The notes below the pieces were generated by a model, which was given only the letters and a program-made list of their open reading frames with translations, had not been told where the DNA came from and made no database searches. From NCBI GenBank assembly GCA_040754075.1, contig JBFMDH010000011.1:1-64000 (forward strand): a stretch of DNA of 64,000 nt, in the 5' to 3' direction. A program made the translations under genes and the position numbers. Shown piece by piece: positions 44,065 through 52,666 of this stretch. The stretch comes from Acidobacteriota bacterium. Lineage in GTDB: Bacteria > Acidobacteriota > Blastocatellia > UBA7656. The number at the start of each line of letters is the position of its first letter. The first letter of the stretch is position 1.

Positions 44065-45297
44065 TCATCCTTGCGCCAAGTCTTTGACGCCTTCAATCAA
44101 ACGTTCGACTTCATCCATCGTTGTATAGCAAGCGCAACCGGCGCGCACCAAGCCTTCAACGCCTAAACGCTCAACCACGGTCATCGCGTAAAAATCGCCG
44201 TGTGAAGTGAACACCCCGCGTTCTACCAAAGCTCTGGTAACCGCTTCGGAGGTGTGACCTTTCAGGGTAAACGAAACCGTCGAAGTGCGCGGCGCATCGG
44301 GCGGTAGCCCGTAAACGCGCACACCATTGATTTCCGATAAACCTTCCCACAACCTTCGGGTCAAAGTTTTTTGTCTGAGATGCAGTTCATCGAAAACCAC
44401 CTGTAACCGTTCGCGGCGCGAATTGCCTTCTGCGAGTGACGCTAAGAAATCAACCGCGGCGGCGGCTCCGGCAATCGATTCGTGGCTTTGAGTTCCGGTT
44501 TCAGCATTTTCCGGGGCGTAATCGGGCGCGGGTCTGAGCCTCGGAAAATCGGTTGCCTGCAAAAGCTCTTTGCGCCCGTAAAGGATGCCGATGTGGGGAC
44601 CATAAAATTTATAAGCCGAACAGGCGAGAAAATCGCAACCGATGTCTTGCACATCAATGCAATGGTGCGCCGCAAAATGCACCGCATCAACGAAACTGAG
44701 CGCGCCCGCCTCACGCGCCATTTGCGCAGCGCGACGCACATCATTAATCGTGCCGAGCGCGTTCGAGGCTGCGCCGATAGCCACGAGTCGCGTCTTGTCG
44801 TTCAATAAATTTCTCAGTTCATTTAAATCAATCTGGCCGCTTTCGGTGTCGAGTTGCAATTGGCGAATACAAACGCCACGTTCGACTTCAAGTGAGCGCC
44901 AGGTATCAATGTTGGCGTGATGATCTAATTCGGTGACGATGATTTCATCGCCGGATTTGAATTTTCTGCCCAAGGCACGCGCCAGATGAAAGGTAAGCGA
45001 AGTCATGTTTTGCCCGAAGGCGATTTCATCAGCCGAAGCGTTCAAAAATTCGCCGATGACTTGTCTGGCGTTTGCCAGAATCGCATCGGTTTCGCTGCTC
45101 GTCGGATAAGCCCAATGGGTATTGGCATTGTGATGATAAAGATAATCGGTCATGGCAACGACTACGGCGCGCGGAACCTGTGTGCCGCCGGGACCGTCAA
45201 AATAGGCGACGGGAAATCCGTTAAACTCGCGTTCAAGCGCGGGAAACTCGGCGCGTATTTCTTCAACGGTTTTGACGCGCTGCGTATCATTTTGCAT
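44065..45297 (-). CDS. Cysteine desulfurase-like aminotransferase class V
   Basis: A 410-residue PLP enzyme of the SufS-like group. Motifs are AYFDGPGGTQVPRAVVVAM near the start, VTELDHHANIDTW, the aspartate region LSFVDAVHFAAHH and the PLP lysine in DFLACSAYKFYGPHIG. ATTGTQSHESIAG-type active-site loop residues are seen near 280 (ENAETGTQSHESIAG), and the C-terminal part has RAGCACYTTMDEVERL. A catalytic cysteine of true desulfurases is not obvious, so it may be a lyase or another sulfur enzyme. ATG 45297 is taken over TTG 45309, which touches the GGAG. Confidence 0.9.
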   Translation of the reverse strand: MQNDTQRVKTVEEIRAEFPALEREFNGFPVAYFDGPGGTQVPRAVVVAMTDYLYHHNANTHWAYPTSSETDAILANARQVIGEFLNASADEIAFGQNMTSLTFHLARALGRKFKSGDEIIVTELDHHANIDTWRSLEVERGVCIRQLQLDTESGQIDLNELRNLLNDKTRLVAIGAASNALGTINDVRRAAQMAREAGALSFVDAVHFAAHHCIDVQDIGCDFLACSAYKFYGPHIGILYGRKELLQATDFPRLRPAPDYAPENAETGTQSHESIAGAAAAVDFLASLAEGNSRRERLQVVFDELHLRQKTLTRRLWEGLSEINGVRVYGLPPDAPRTSTVSFTLKGHTSEAVTRALVERGVFTSHGDFYAMTVVERLGVEGLVRAGCACYTTMDEVERLIEGVKDLAQG

Positions 45298-45466
45298 ATA
45301 AGTATTCAATCTCCTTGAGGGTCATCAAAAGTTCGCGGGTATTATAAATGTCCGACAGCGAAAGTCGAAAAGAATAACACTTCGCAAGCGACCCCATGAC
45401 CCTTATGGCGACCTTGCACTATGGTGATAAAGTAGTCTTACTTTGATGAACTGATAGCGAGGCTAT

Positions 45467-45721
45467 ATGAGTGTAACGATTTCCGATGAAATTTTAGAAT
45501 CCGTTGGAATGTCAGATGATGAATTTCAACAGGAGATTGCTGTCTACCTCTACCAACAAAACAAACTGACTATCGGGCAGGCTGGCAAGCTGGCAAAGTT
45601 AAATCAATTCCAATTTCAAAAATTGTTAGCGAGCCGCGAGATTTCCATACATTATGAGGTCAGAGATTTTGAAAAAGACCTTGAAACCTTGAAGGAAATA
45701 AAATCGCTGGGATTGTTGTAA
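45467..45721 (+). CDS. UPF0175 family protein (putative antitoxin)
   Basis: An 84-residue UPF0175 protein: SVTISDEILESVGMSDDEFQQEIAVYLYQQNKLTIGQAGKLAKLNQFQFQKLL, then REISIHYEVRDFEKDLETL. The middle is a helix-turn-helix. Members usually pair with a downstream PIN-domain (DUF3368) toxin; none follows here, only a hairpin and glnE. It is therefore either an orphan or acts alone as a regulator. Confidence 0.92.
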   Translation: MSVTISDEILESVGMSDDEFQQEIAVYLYQQNKLTIGQAGKLAKLNQFQFQKLLASREISIHYEVRDFEKDLETLKEIKSLGLL

Positions 45722-45791
45722 GCAATACTTCCCCGATTATTAACCTCGCAGTAACGTCATCTCTGAAAATCCTAAATGCTCACCTAAATTC

Positions 45792-45814
45792 AAACTGCCG
45801 CATAGCGGCAGTTT
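45792..45814 (+). terminator. Probable terminator hairpin
   Basis: AAACTGCCGC (45792-45801) pairs with GCGGCAGTTT (45805-45814), ten pairs with a three-base loop, followed by AGTTTATATTTT. It lies between the UPF0175 gene and glnE. Confidence 0.65.
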
Positions 45815-45833
45815 AGTTTATATTTTCCATCTA

Positions 45834-48800
45834 ATGACTAATCGTAATCGCAGCAACATCGAAGCCTTGATTCTCTCTTTGCCTGACCCGCAAACCGCGC
45901 GGGTGTTTTTGCAGCGACTCGAAACTGAGCAACCCTTACATGCTGCGAAATGTCGTCGCCATCCTTTATTGCTTTCGCGCTTGCTGACGATTGCCGCCTA
46001 CAGTCCGTTTTTAGCCGAAAATTTATTGCGTCACGCGGATGACATCGACTGGTTTGAACGCGAAATGCAACGCGGCTTCGGCTTTGTAAAAACCACTGAA
46101 CAGATGTCGGAAGACCTCAGCCGCTTCCTGACGCGCATGTTCAACGCTGATGAAAAAACTTTGCTGCTCAGATTCCGCAACCGCGAATTTCTGCGCATCT
46201 ACCTGCGCGATTGTCTGAACCTTGCCACCTTAGCCGAAGTCACCGAAGAGTTATCCAACCTTGCAGACGTGATTTTGCAATACGCTTTGAAAATCGCCAT
46301 GCAGGAAATCATCAATAAACATGGCGCGCCGCAACTGCGCGATGAACGCGGGCGCATCACGCAGGCGGAATTCGCCATCGTCGCTTTGGGGAAACTCGGC
46401 TGCCGCGAACTCAATTATGCCTCCGACATCGATTTGATGTTTCTCTACTGCGGGAGTGGCGAAACCGCAGGCGACGGGCGCAACCCTTATGCTTCAATCA
46501 ACAACAAGGATTTCTTTATCAAAGTCGCGCAACACGTCATCAAAGCGATCAGCGGACTGACCAGCGAAGGCGCGGTCTATCGCATTGATTTACGACTCAG
46601 ACCTTACGGGCGCGATGGCGATTTGGTGTGGGAAATCGAACGCGCCGCCGATTATTACCACAACAAAGCCGAAAGCTGGGAACGCCAGATGCTCATACGC
46701 GCCAGAGCTACGGCGGGTAGCGAAGCGGTTTTCACGCAGTTTTTTGAACGGGTACGCGACCGGGTTTTCAGCAATGAACCTGCGCCCGATGCGCTAATGG
46801 ATGTCCGTCGCGCCAAAGAAAAAATTGATCGGCAAATCGCCAAACAGACCGGCGGATTCAACGTCAAGTTAGGCATCGGCGGCATTCGCGAAATCGAATT
46901 CATCGCCCAGGGCTTACAACTTCAGCACGGCGGACGCGAACCCTGGGTGCGGGCTGCGCAAACCTTGATCGTGCTGGCGAGACTTGCCGAAAAAGGGTTT
47001 CTCAGCGAATCGGAACGCGCGGCGCTCTCATCGGCTTACGCATTTTTCCGAATGGTCGAACATCGTTTACAGATGGAACACGGCGCGCAAACCCACACGC
47101 TGCCGCTTGCCGAAGAGCGACTAGAACTTTTAGCCAGACGGTGCGGCTATCAAACGGCGAGCGATATTTTTTCGCCAAAACATGAAGTGCTTTCCGAAAC
47201 CCACAATGCGGCAATCGCTTTCAGACGTGACACAGAGATGCATGCGGCGAATGTGCGGGCAATTTATCAACGGGTTTTTGCCAACGGCTCATTTGCTGAA
47301 AATCAAAAGCTCATTCAAGCAACTGCCAGTGAAGCCGTTTCGCTTGAAAAACCGCCTCGCCATCCGTTCGACGAAGAAAACCTGCGATACATTCATCAAG
47401 CCGGAGCGGCGCTCACCCGGCTTATCGCTTCACAGCCGACCGACTGGCAAAATGCGCGCCCGCTTGACGGACAATTTATCGAAAATCTCATCACTCGCGC
47501 GCTGCCATCAACTATCAATCCAACGCGCGCTTTGAAAAATCTGATTGCCTGGGCGGAATCTTTTTCAACTTACAATCAAGAACATATTCGCGCCGTGTTA
47601 GAAATCATGCAGGGCGATTTGCAAAGCTTTTTTGCGCGGCTCATCACCACTTTTAGCAGCCAATATCTATCGAGCATTCTGGTATCGCGCCCGCAACTCA
47701 CCGCAGCATTGATGCAATCTGAAACCGAACAAACGGTTGAAAGCTTCACCCAAATTTTTCGTCGGGCACTCAGTTCACTCGAAGACTTGCCGGCAAAAGC
47801 CGACCGCTTGCGTCGCCTCTGGCACGAAGCGATTATTCGCATCGGCTACTGCGATTTAGCGAATGTAAAAAGTCTGGAGTCGAAAAAGGATTCAGGATTC
47901 AGGATTCAGGATTCAGCAGAAAATAGTCAAGCTGACACAAACTCCATATTGTCAGAAAACTCCTCATCACTCATCACTCATCACTCATCACTCATCAACG
48001 GACGACTGCGCGAGAGCAACCGCGAACAGACGGCGCTCGCTGAAGTTTCGCTCAGATTGACGACTGAACTGACGCTTGAAGCGTTTGGCGCGCCACACGA
48101 TTTGCCGTTTGCAGTGATGGCGCTTGGCAGGCTCGGACACGCCGGCATGGATTATGGTTCCGACCTCGATTTATTGATTGTCTTTGATGATGCAGTTGAG
48201 TGGGAAAAATTGAAACTTGAAAATCCAACGTTACAGGGAGTTGGCACGGCGCAGGAATTTTATGCCAAATTTACCGCCGAGTTGTTAAACACTTTGTCAA
48301 CGATTACCCGCGAAGGCTTTATTTATCGGGTTGATTTGCGACTCAGACCGGAAGGCAAAAACGGACAACTGGCGCAAGGATTCGAGCGATTGCTGGTTTA
48401 CCTTTCTGAACGCGCCTCGGCATGGGAGCATTCGGCGTATTTAAAAGTTCGCGAAGTCGCGGGCGATTTAAGCTTTGGCGCGCGGGTTCGCGAGGCAATT
48501 TGTGAAACCGTTTTCAACGCCGCATCAAAAAACCGAACGCTCAAAGCTGAGCTTTTTGCCATGCGCAAACGGTTGGAAAATGAAAAAGCCAAAAATCAGC
48601 AACGTGACATCAAATGGGGCGCAGGCGGCATGACCGATGTTTATTTCATCACGCGCTTTTTGCAACTGCGTGACCGCCTCTATTTTCCTACCGAACAGGG
48701 CACTGCCGCGTTGATTCAACACCTCGGTGAGCAGGGCGCGCTTGACAACGATTCAGCGCATCGGCTTTTTGCCGGTTACACCTTCCTCAGACGCATTGAC

Positions 48801-48971
48801 CATTGGATGCGAATTTTACTTGACCGTCCGACTTCCCTGCTGCCGGCTTCGCATCTTGCGATGAATGATTTGTGCAAGGCGTTATCATTAAATTCAATCG
48901 AAGAATTCGAGCAGGAATATGCCTGTCATACATCACAGATTCGCCGGATTTTTTTTAACACTTTTCTATAG
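45834..48971 (+). CDS. glnE: Bifunctional glutamine synthetase adenylyltransferase/adenylyl-removing enzyme
   Basis: A 1045-residue GlnE; usual length is about 950. It adds AMP to glutamine synthetase and removes it, in response to nitrogen status. Both nucleotidyltransferase domains are complete: GKLGCRELNYASDIDLMF (about 183-200) for the removing half and GRLGHAGMDYGSDLDLLIVF (about 762-780) for the transferase half, each followed by its GlnD/GlnE helical region (YRIDLRLRPYGRDG, YRVDLRLRPEGKNG). The extra length is mainly a low-complexity insert at about 680-722, encoded by heptamer repeats. No ribosome binding site is visible before ATG 45834. Confidence 0.96.
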   Translation: MTNRNRSNIEALILSLPDPQTARVFLQRLETEQPLHAAKCRRHPLLLSRLLTIAAYSPFLAENLLRHADDIDWFEREMQRGFGFVKTTEQMSEDLSRFLTRMFNADEKTLLLRFRNREFLRIYLRDCLNLATLAEVTEELSNLADVILQYALKIAMQEIINKHGAPQLRDERGRITQAEFAIVALGKLGCRELNYASDIDLMFLYCGSGETAGDGRNPYASINNKDFFIKVAQHVIKAISGLTSEGAVYRIDLRLRPYGRDGDLVWEIERAADYYHNKAESWERQMLIRARATAGSEAVFTQFFERVRDRVFSNEPAPDALMDVRRAKEKIDRQIAKQTGGFNVKLGIGGIREIEFIAQGLQLQHGGREPWVRAAQTLIVLARLAEKGFLSESERAALSSAYAFFRMVEHRLQMEHGAQTHTLPLAEERLELLARRCGYQTASDIFSPKHEVLSETHNAAIAFRRDTEMHAANVRAIYQRVFANGSFAENQKLIQATASEAVSLEKPPRHPFDEENLRYIHQAGAALTRLIASQPTDWQNARPLDGQFIENLITRALPSTINPTRALKNLIAWAESFSTYNQEHIRAVLEIMQGDLQSFFARLITTFSSQYLSSILVSRPQLTAALMQSETEQTVESFTQIFRRALSSLEDLPAKADRLRRLWHEAIIRIGYCDLANVKSLESKKDSGFRIQDSAENSQADTNSILSENSSSLITHHSSLINGRLRESNREQTALAEVSLRLTTELTLEAFGAPHDLPFAVMALGRLGHAGMDYGSDLDLLIVFDDAVEWEKLKLENPTLQGVGTAQEFYAKFTAELLNTLSTITREGFIYRVDLRLRPEGKNGQLAQGFERLLVYLSERASAWEHSAYLKVREVAGDLSFGARVREAICETVFNAASKNRTLKAELFAMRKRLENEKAKNQQRDIKWGAGGMTDVYFITRFLQLRDRLYFPTEQGTAALIQHLGEQGALDNDSAHRLFAGYTFLRRIDHWMRILLDRPTSLLPASHLAMNDLCKALSLNSIEEFEQEYACHTSQIRRIFFNTFL
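47871..47997 (+). repeat. Heptamer repeats inserted in glnE
   Basis: AGTCTGGAGTC (47871-47881), four copies of GGATTCA (47888-47915), then five perfect copies of CTCATCA (47963-47997). The insert encodes SLESKKDSGFRIQDSAENSQ and a serine/histidine/threonine-rich stretch between two conserved parts of GlnE. The reading frame stays open. Confidence 0.9.
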
Positions 48972-48983
48972 GCGCACCCGGTT

Positions 48984-50111
48984 TCATACGTCAAAGACAT
49001 TGCCACCTTTTCCGGCATTCAATAACGGCACCGCCGCCTGATAAACCTCATCGACCTGCACGCCGGTCATGCAACGATGGTCAATCGGACAATCACGGTG
49101 CATGCAGGGTGAGCAATCCACATTCCGGCGCACGACAACGGCGCAGTCATTAAACGGTCGGGTAACGAAATGTTCGGTTGGTCCGAAGATGACAACCGTC
49201 GGTGTACCAACTGCCGCCGCAACGTGAGCCACCCCAGTGTCATTGGAAATCGTCAGCCGCGCCATTGCCAGTAACGTTTTGAGTTCGGCAATGGTGGTTT
49301 TCCCTACCAAGTTAAGGGCGCGGGTGCGCATATGATTTTCGACCTGCTGCGCCGCTTCACTGTCACCTGCTGCGCCGACAATCACTGTCTGCAACCCGGT
49401 TTGTTCAGCAAGCCTGTCGGCGGTTTCAGCGAAGCGTTCAGCGAGCCAACGTTTCGCTCGTGAATTGGTCGCGCCGGGATTCACTACTAAAATTTTTAAA
49501 TTGCGGATTGCGGAATCCGGTTGCTGGTTTGATTGACTGCTCAACTTTTCAAGTAATGATTTGATGGGTTCGACGCTTGATGGTGTTGCATGCAGGCGCG
49601 GCGCGGATTGCGATAAGTCAACGCGACTTGTGCCGCTCATTTTTTTTTCAACTTCGGCTGCAATGTTGAGATAGTAGAAAACCTGATGACGGGTCTGGTG
49701 ATTTTCTTCAAATGGAATGACGCTGTGAAGCAGCACCCGCCGCGCATCTCGCGCATAGCCTGTAACCTCAGCTATTCCTGCCAACCGCGCCGTCAGTGCT
49801 GAAGCGAAAGAATTGGTGAGCAAAATCGCTCTGGCAAATTTTTCCGGCTTCAACTGCTGCGCATCTTTGAACAGTCCCGCAACGCCGCGCCGCTCTTGAA
49901 CAGCGATGAAGCTGTCGCATAAACCTTCGCCTTCAAACAAACCTGCGACCCAGTTGCGCGCGACAAAGGTGATATGCGAATCAGTGAAAATGCGCCGCAA
50001 TTCGCGAAGAGCCGGTTGAGCCATCACCGCATCGCCGACCCAGTTCGGCAGGCGAATCATAATTTTTGGGGCGAGTCTGGAGTCTTGAATCTGGTGTCCG
50101 GTGTCCGACAT
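48984..50111 (-). CDS. Lipopolysaccharide heptosyltransferase II-like protein
   Basis: A 375-residue GT9 family glycosyltransferase. It adds heptose to the inner core of lipopolysaccharide. Conserved parts are KIMIRLPNWVGDAVMAQPALRELR at the start, LKILVVNPGATNSRAKRWLAERFAETADRL with the nucleotide-sugar site, and LTISNDTGVAHVAAAVGTPTVVIFGPTEHF near the end. The open frame runs up to TTG 50153. The ATG at 50111 keeps the lysine before the IMIRLPNW strand; ATG 50060 would lose it. The N-terminal 15 residues are encoded by a repeat-derived sequence. The gene reads toward glnE and converges with it, 12 bases apart. Confidence 0.9.
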   Translation of the reverse strand: MSDTGHQIQDSRLAPKIMIRLPNWVGDAVMAQPALRELRRIFTDSHITFVARNWVAGLFEGEGLCDSFIAVQERRGVAGLFKDAQQLKPEKFARAILLTNSFASALTARLAGIAEVTGYARDARRVLLHSVIPFEENHQTRHQVFYYLNIAAEVEKKMSGTSRVDLSQSAPRLHATPSSVEPIKSLLEKLSSQSNQQPDSAIRNLKILVVNPGATNSRAKRWLAERFAETADRLAEQTGLQTVIVGAAGDSEAAQQVENHMRTRALNLVGKTTIAELKTLLAMARLTISNDTGVAHVAAAVGTPTVVIFGPTEHFVTRPFNDCAVVVRRNVDCSPCMHRDCPIDHRCMTGVQVDEVYQAAVPLLNAGKGGNVFDV

Positions 50112-50190
50112 TTCAGTATTGGTGTTCAATTGGTATGCTTGGTTTTCAGACAACGTTTTCGTTTTGACTCCAGATTCAGGACTCCAGACT
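50074..50190 (-). repeat. Inverted repeat around the heptosyltransferase start
   Basis: AGTCTGGAGTCTTGAATCT (from 50074, 21 bases in all) and its reverse complement with one change (50170-50190) flank a 75-base centre. The AGTCTGGAGTC part also begins the glnE insert, so both belong to one family of heptamer-type sequence. It fills the gap between the heptosyltransferase and the nucleotidyltransferase, and reaches into the first gene's start. Confidence 0.8.
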
Positions 50191-51222
50191 TTATATTTGA
50201 CTGTAATCGGTGATCACGGATTTATCGCCGAGGGCTGCGCCGTGTGCGACGATTGCCGAGCGTCCGATGTGGCAACCTTTGCCGATGATGGAATCTTTGA
50301 CGGATGCGCCGTTTTCAACGCGTGTGCCGCCGCGCACCACGGAATTTTCAATGCGGGCTTTTTCGCCAATGTAACAATTGCGGCTGATGAATGAATTGAT
50401 GATTTGCGCGCCCGCTTTGATGGTACATGATTCATCGACTACCGAAAGCGCATCAATTTCCGCCGCTACGTCGAATTTTTCGCCGCGAATTTTTTCCGGC
50501 AAATCCATGATGCGAACTTTACCAGCCATCACATCGAGATTGGCTTGCAAATAACTGGCATTGGTTCCGATGTCGCGCCAGTAGCCGTTATAGATGTAGG
50601 CATAGAACGGCTCTTTATTTTCGAGCAATTTGGGAAACACGCCGTACTCGAACATAAACGGTTCGCCTTCGGGAATGTAATCGAGCACACGCGGTTCGAG
50701 AATGTAGATGCCGGCGTTGATGGTGTTGCAGGTAATCTCTTCGGGTTTGGGTTTTTCCAGAAAGCGTTGAATGCGTCCGTCTTCGGCGGTTTCCACAAGA
50801 CCGTAAGCCGAAGGGTTGGCTACGGGGGCGAGCACCAGCGTCGCAAGCGATTCTTTCTCTTTGTGAAATTTGATGACCTCATTCAAATCGATGTCGGTTA
50901 AGACATCACCGTTGAAAACCAGGGTTGAATCTTTGATTAAAGCTTCGGCATGGCGATAGGCTCCGGCAGTGCCGAGCGGTGAGGTTTCAACCGTGTAATC
51001 GATGCGCAAGCCGAGGTGTGACCCGTCGCCCATCTTGTCTGCGATGCGTTGCGGTTGATAGGAAAGCGACAGGATACAATCGTGAATGCCGGCGCGTTTG
51101 AGCAATTCGATTTGATAAAGCAGAAAGGGGCGATTGGCAATCGGCACAATCGGTTTCGGGGTGTGCATGGTCAGCGGGCGCAACCTTGTGCCTTTACCAC
51201 CTGCGAGAATTAATGATTGCAT
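50191..51222 (-). CDS. Sugar-phosphate nucleotidyltransferase with left-handed beta-helix tail
   Basis: A 343-residue NTP transferase. The N-terminal domain begins MQSLILAGGKGTRLRPLTMHTPKPIVPI, with the pyrophosphorylase GGxGTRLxP signature, and has NGDVLTDID and FLEKP motifs; it activates a sugar 1-phosphate as NDP-sugar. The C-terminal part from about 260 has hexapeptide repeats (INSFISRNCYIGEKARIENSVVRGG). Mannose-1-phosphate guanylyltransferase-like or glucose-1-phosphate enzymes are the best guesses. It directly precedes the heptosyltransferase gene (38 to 80 bases, depending on its start), so both probably serve cell-envelope polysaccharide synthesis. Confidence 0.93.
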   Translation of the reverse strand: MQSLILAGGKGTRLRPLTMHTPKPIVPIANRPFLLYQIELLKRAGIHDCILSLSYQPQRIADKMGDGSHLGLRIDYTVETSPLGTAGAYRHAEALIKDSTLVFNGDVLTDIDLNEVIKFHKEKESLATLVLAPVANPSAYGLVETAEDGRIQRFLEKPKPEEITCNTINAGIYILEPRVLDYIPEGEPFMFEYGVFPKLLENKEPFYAYIYNGYWRDIGTNASYLQANLDVMAGKVRIMDLPEKIRGEKFDVAAEIDALSVVDESCTIKAGAQIINSFISRNCYIGEKARIENSVVRGGTRVENGASVKDSIIGKGCHIGRSAIVAHGAALGDKSVITDYSQI

Positions 51223-51461
51223 TCGTGTAATTACTCCTGAATTGGTCTGTCATCCCCAGGGACATTGATGAACTTTTTTGCATTGCTGCACGCGTTATAG
51301 TTGTTCAAGTGTACCACCCTGAAGTAAAAACCGACTATACGAAATTGTCTTATAACATTTTCACAACAAACCTTCGCGCCCGCTTTTTTAGCGCCATCGC
51401 AAAGAGTAGAATTTCTATTTAAAAGTTCGGAAATTATTATTCATCATCAGGAGCCATGATT

Positions 51462-52640
51462 ATGACCAATGCAGTTATCTTAGCGGGCGCGCGAACGCCC
51501 ATCGGAAAATTACTCGGACAATTCAAAGAGTTAAGCGCCATTGATTTGGGCGTGGTGGCGGCGCGCGCGGCGCTCGAACGCGCAGGCATTGAAGCCGCCC
51601 TCATTGACGAAGTGTTTATGGGCAATGTCGTGCAAGCCGGTAACGGGCAAAACCCGGCGCGGCAGGTCGCTTTGCGTTCAGGGATTCCCGATAAAGTTTC
51701 GGCGCTCACCGTCAATATGGTTTGCGGTTCGGGACTGCGCGCCGTGATGCTTGCGGCAAATGCCATTCAAACCGGCGAAATCGAAATCGCGCTGGCGGGC
51801 GGCATGGAATCGATGACTGCCGCGCCTTATCTTTTAAAGAATGCCCGGCAAGGTTATCGCATGGGCAATGGCGAACTTGTCGATTCAATGATTGGCGATG
51901 GCTTGTGGTGCGCTTTCGATAACTGGCATATGGGCAACACCGGCGAAGTGGTTGCCGAAAAATATCAGGTTTCAAGGCAAGAACAAGATGAGTTCGCGTT
52001 GAATTCGCATTGTAAAGCCGTAGCCGCAATGAAAGCCGGACGTTTCGATGAAGAGATTGTTGCCGTTGAAATCCCGCAACGTAAAGGCGAGTCGTTAGTC
52101 ATTCGCACAGACGAAGGACCCCGCGAAGACACCACCCTTGAAGCCTTATCCAAACTCCGTCCGGCATTCAAAAAAGATGGCACGGTGACCGCTGGCAATG
52201 CGCCTGGGGTCAATGACGGCGCGGCGGCGCTGGTGGTTACTTCCGAAGAAGTGGCGAATCGTTTAGGCAAAACGCCGATTGCGCGCATCGTCGCGCAGGC
52301 GACCGGCGGCATGGAACCTAAGATGGTGATGATGGCTCCGGTGATTGCCATTCAAAAAACTCTGGAACGCGCCGGTTGGGATTTAGCCGAAGTCGATTTG
52401 ATTGAACTCAATGAAGCCTTTTCGGTACAGGCGGTCGCCATCACCCGCGAGCTTGGCTTGAACCCTGAGAAGTTGAACGTGAATGGCGGCGCCGTCGCGC
52501 TCGGTCATCCGATTGGCGCAAGCGGCGCACGGGTTCTCATCACCCTGCTTCACGAAATGAAACGCCGTGATGTGAGGCGCGGACTCGCGGCGCTCTGTTT
52601 AGGTGGCGGCAATGCCGTGGCGATGGCAGTTGAGCGATAG
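51462..52640 (+). CDS. Acetyl-CoA acetyltransferase (thiolase)
   Basis: A 392-residue thiolase. It condenses or cleaves acyl-CoA. The nucleophilic cysteine is C88 in [12 protein letters not shown], and [20 protein letters not shown] carries the catalytic histidine; the second cysteine is in [13 protein letters not shown] near the C-terminus. All three are present. ATG 51456 is two bases from AGGAG; ATG 51462 has a normal distance and is taken. No other beta-oxidation or PHB gene adjoins. Biosynthetic type is likely from the motif set, but the direction is not certain. Confidence 0.96.
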   Translation: MTNAVILAGARTPIGKLLGQFKELSAIDLGVVAARAALERAGIEAALIDEVFMGNVVQAGNGQNPARQVALRSGIPDKVSALTVNMVCGSGLRAVMLAANAIQTGEIEIALAGGMESMTAAPYLLKNARQGYRMGNGELVDSMIGDGLWCAFDNWHMGNTGEVVAEKYQVSRQEQDEFALNSHCKAVAAMKAGRFDEEIVAVEIPQRKGESLVIRTDEGPREDTTLEALSKLRPAFKKDGTVTAGNAPGVNDGAAALVVTSEEVANRLGKTPIARIVAQATGGMEPKMVMMAPVIAIQKTLERAGWDLAEVDLIELNEAFSVQAVAITRELGLNPEKLNVNGGAVALGHPIGASGARVLITLLHEMKRRDVRRGLAALCLGGGNAVAMAVER

Positions 52641-52666
52641 AAATAATTGATTGCCAGGGAGGTTTT

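Noticed and set aside
47888-47997. Tandem units that could look like a CRISPR array
   Set aside because: Units are seven bases long without spacers, and they lie in a coding frame. No cas gene is present.
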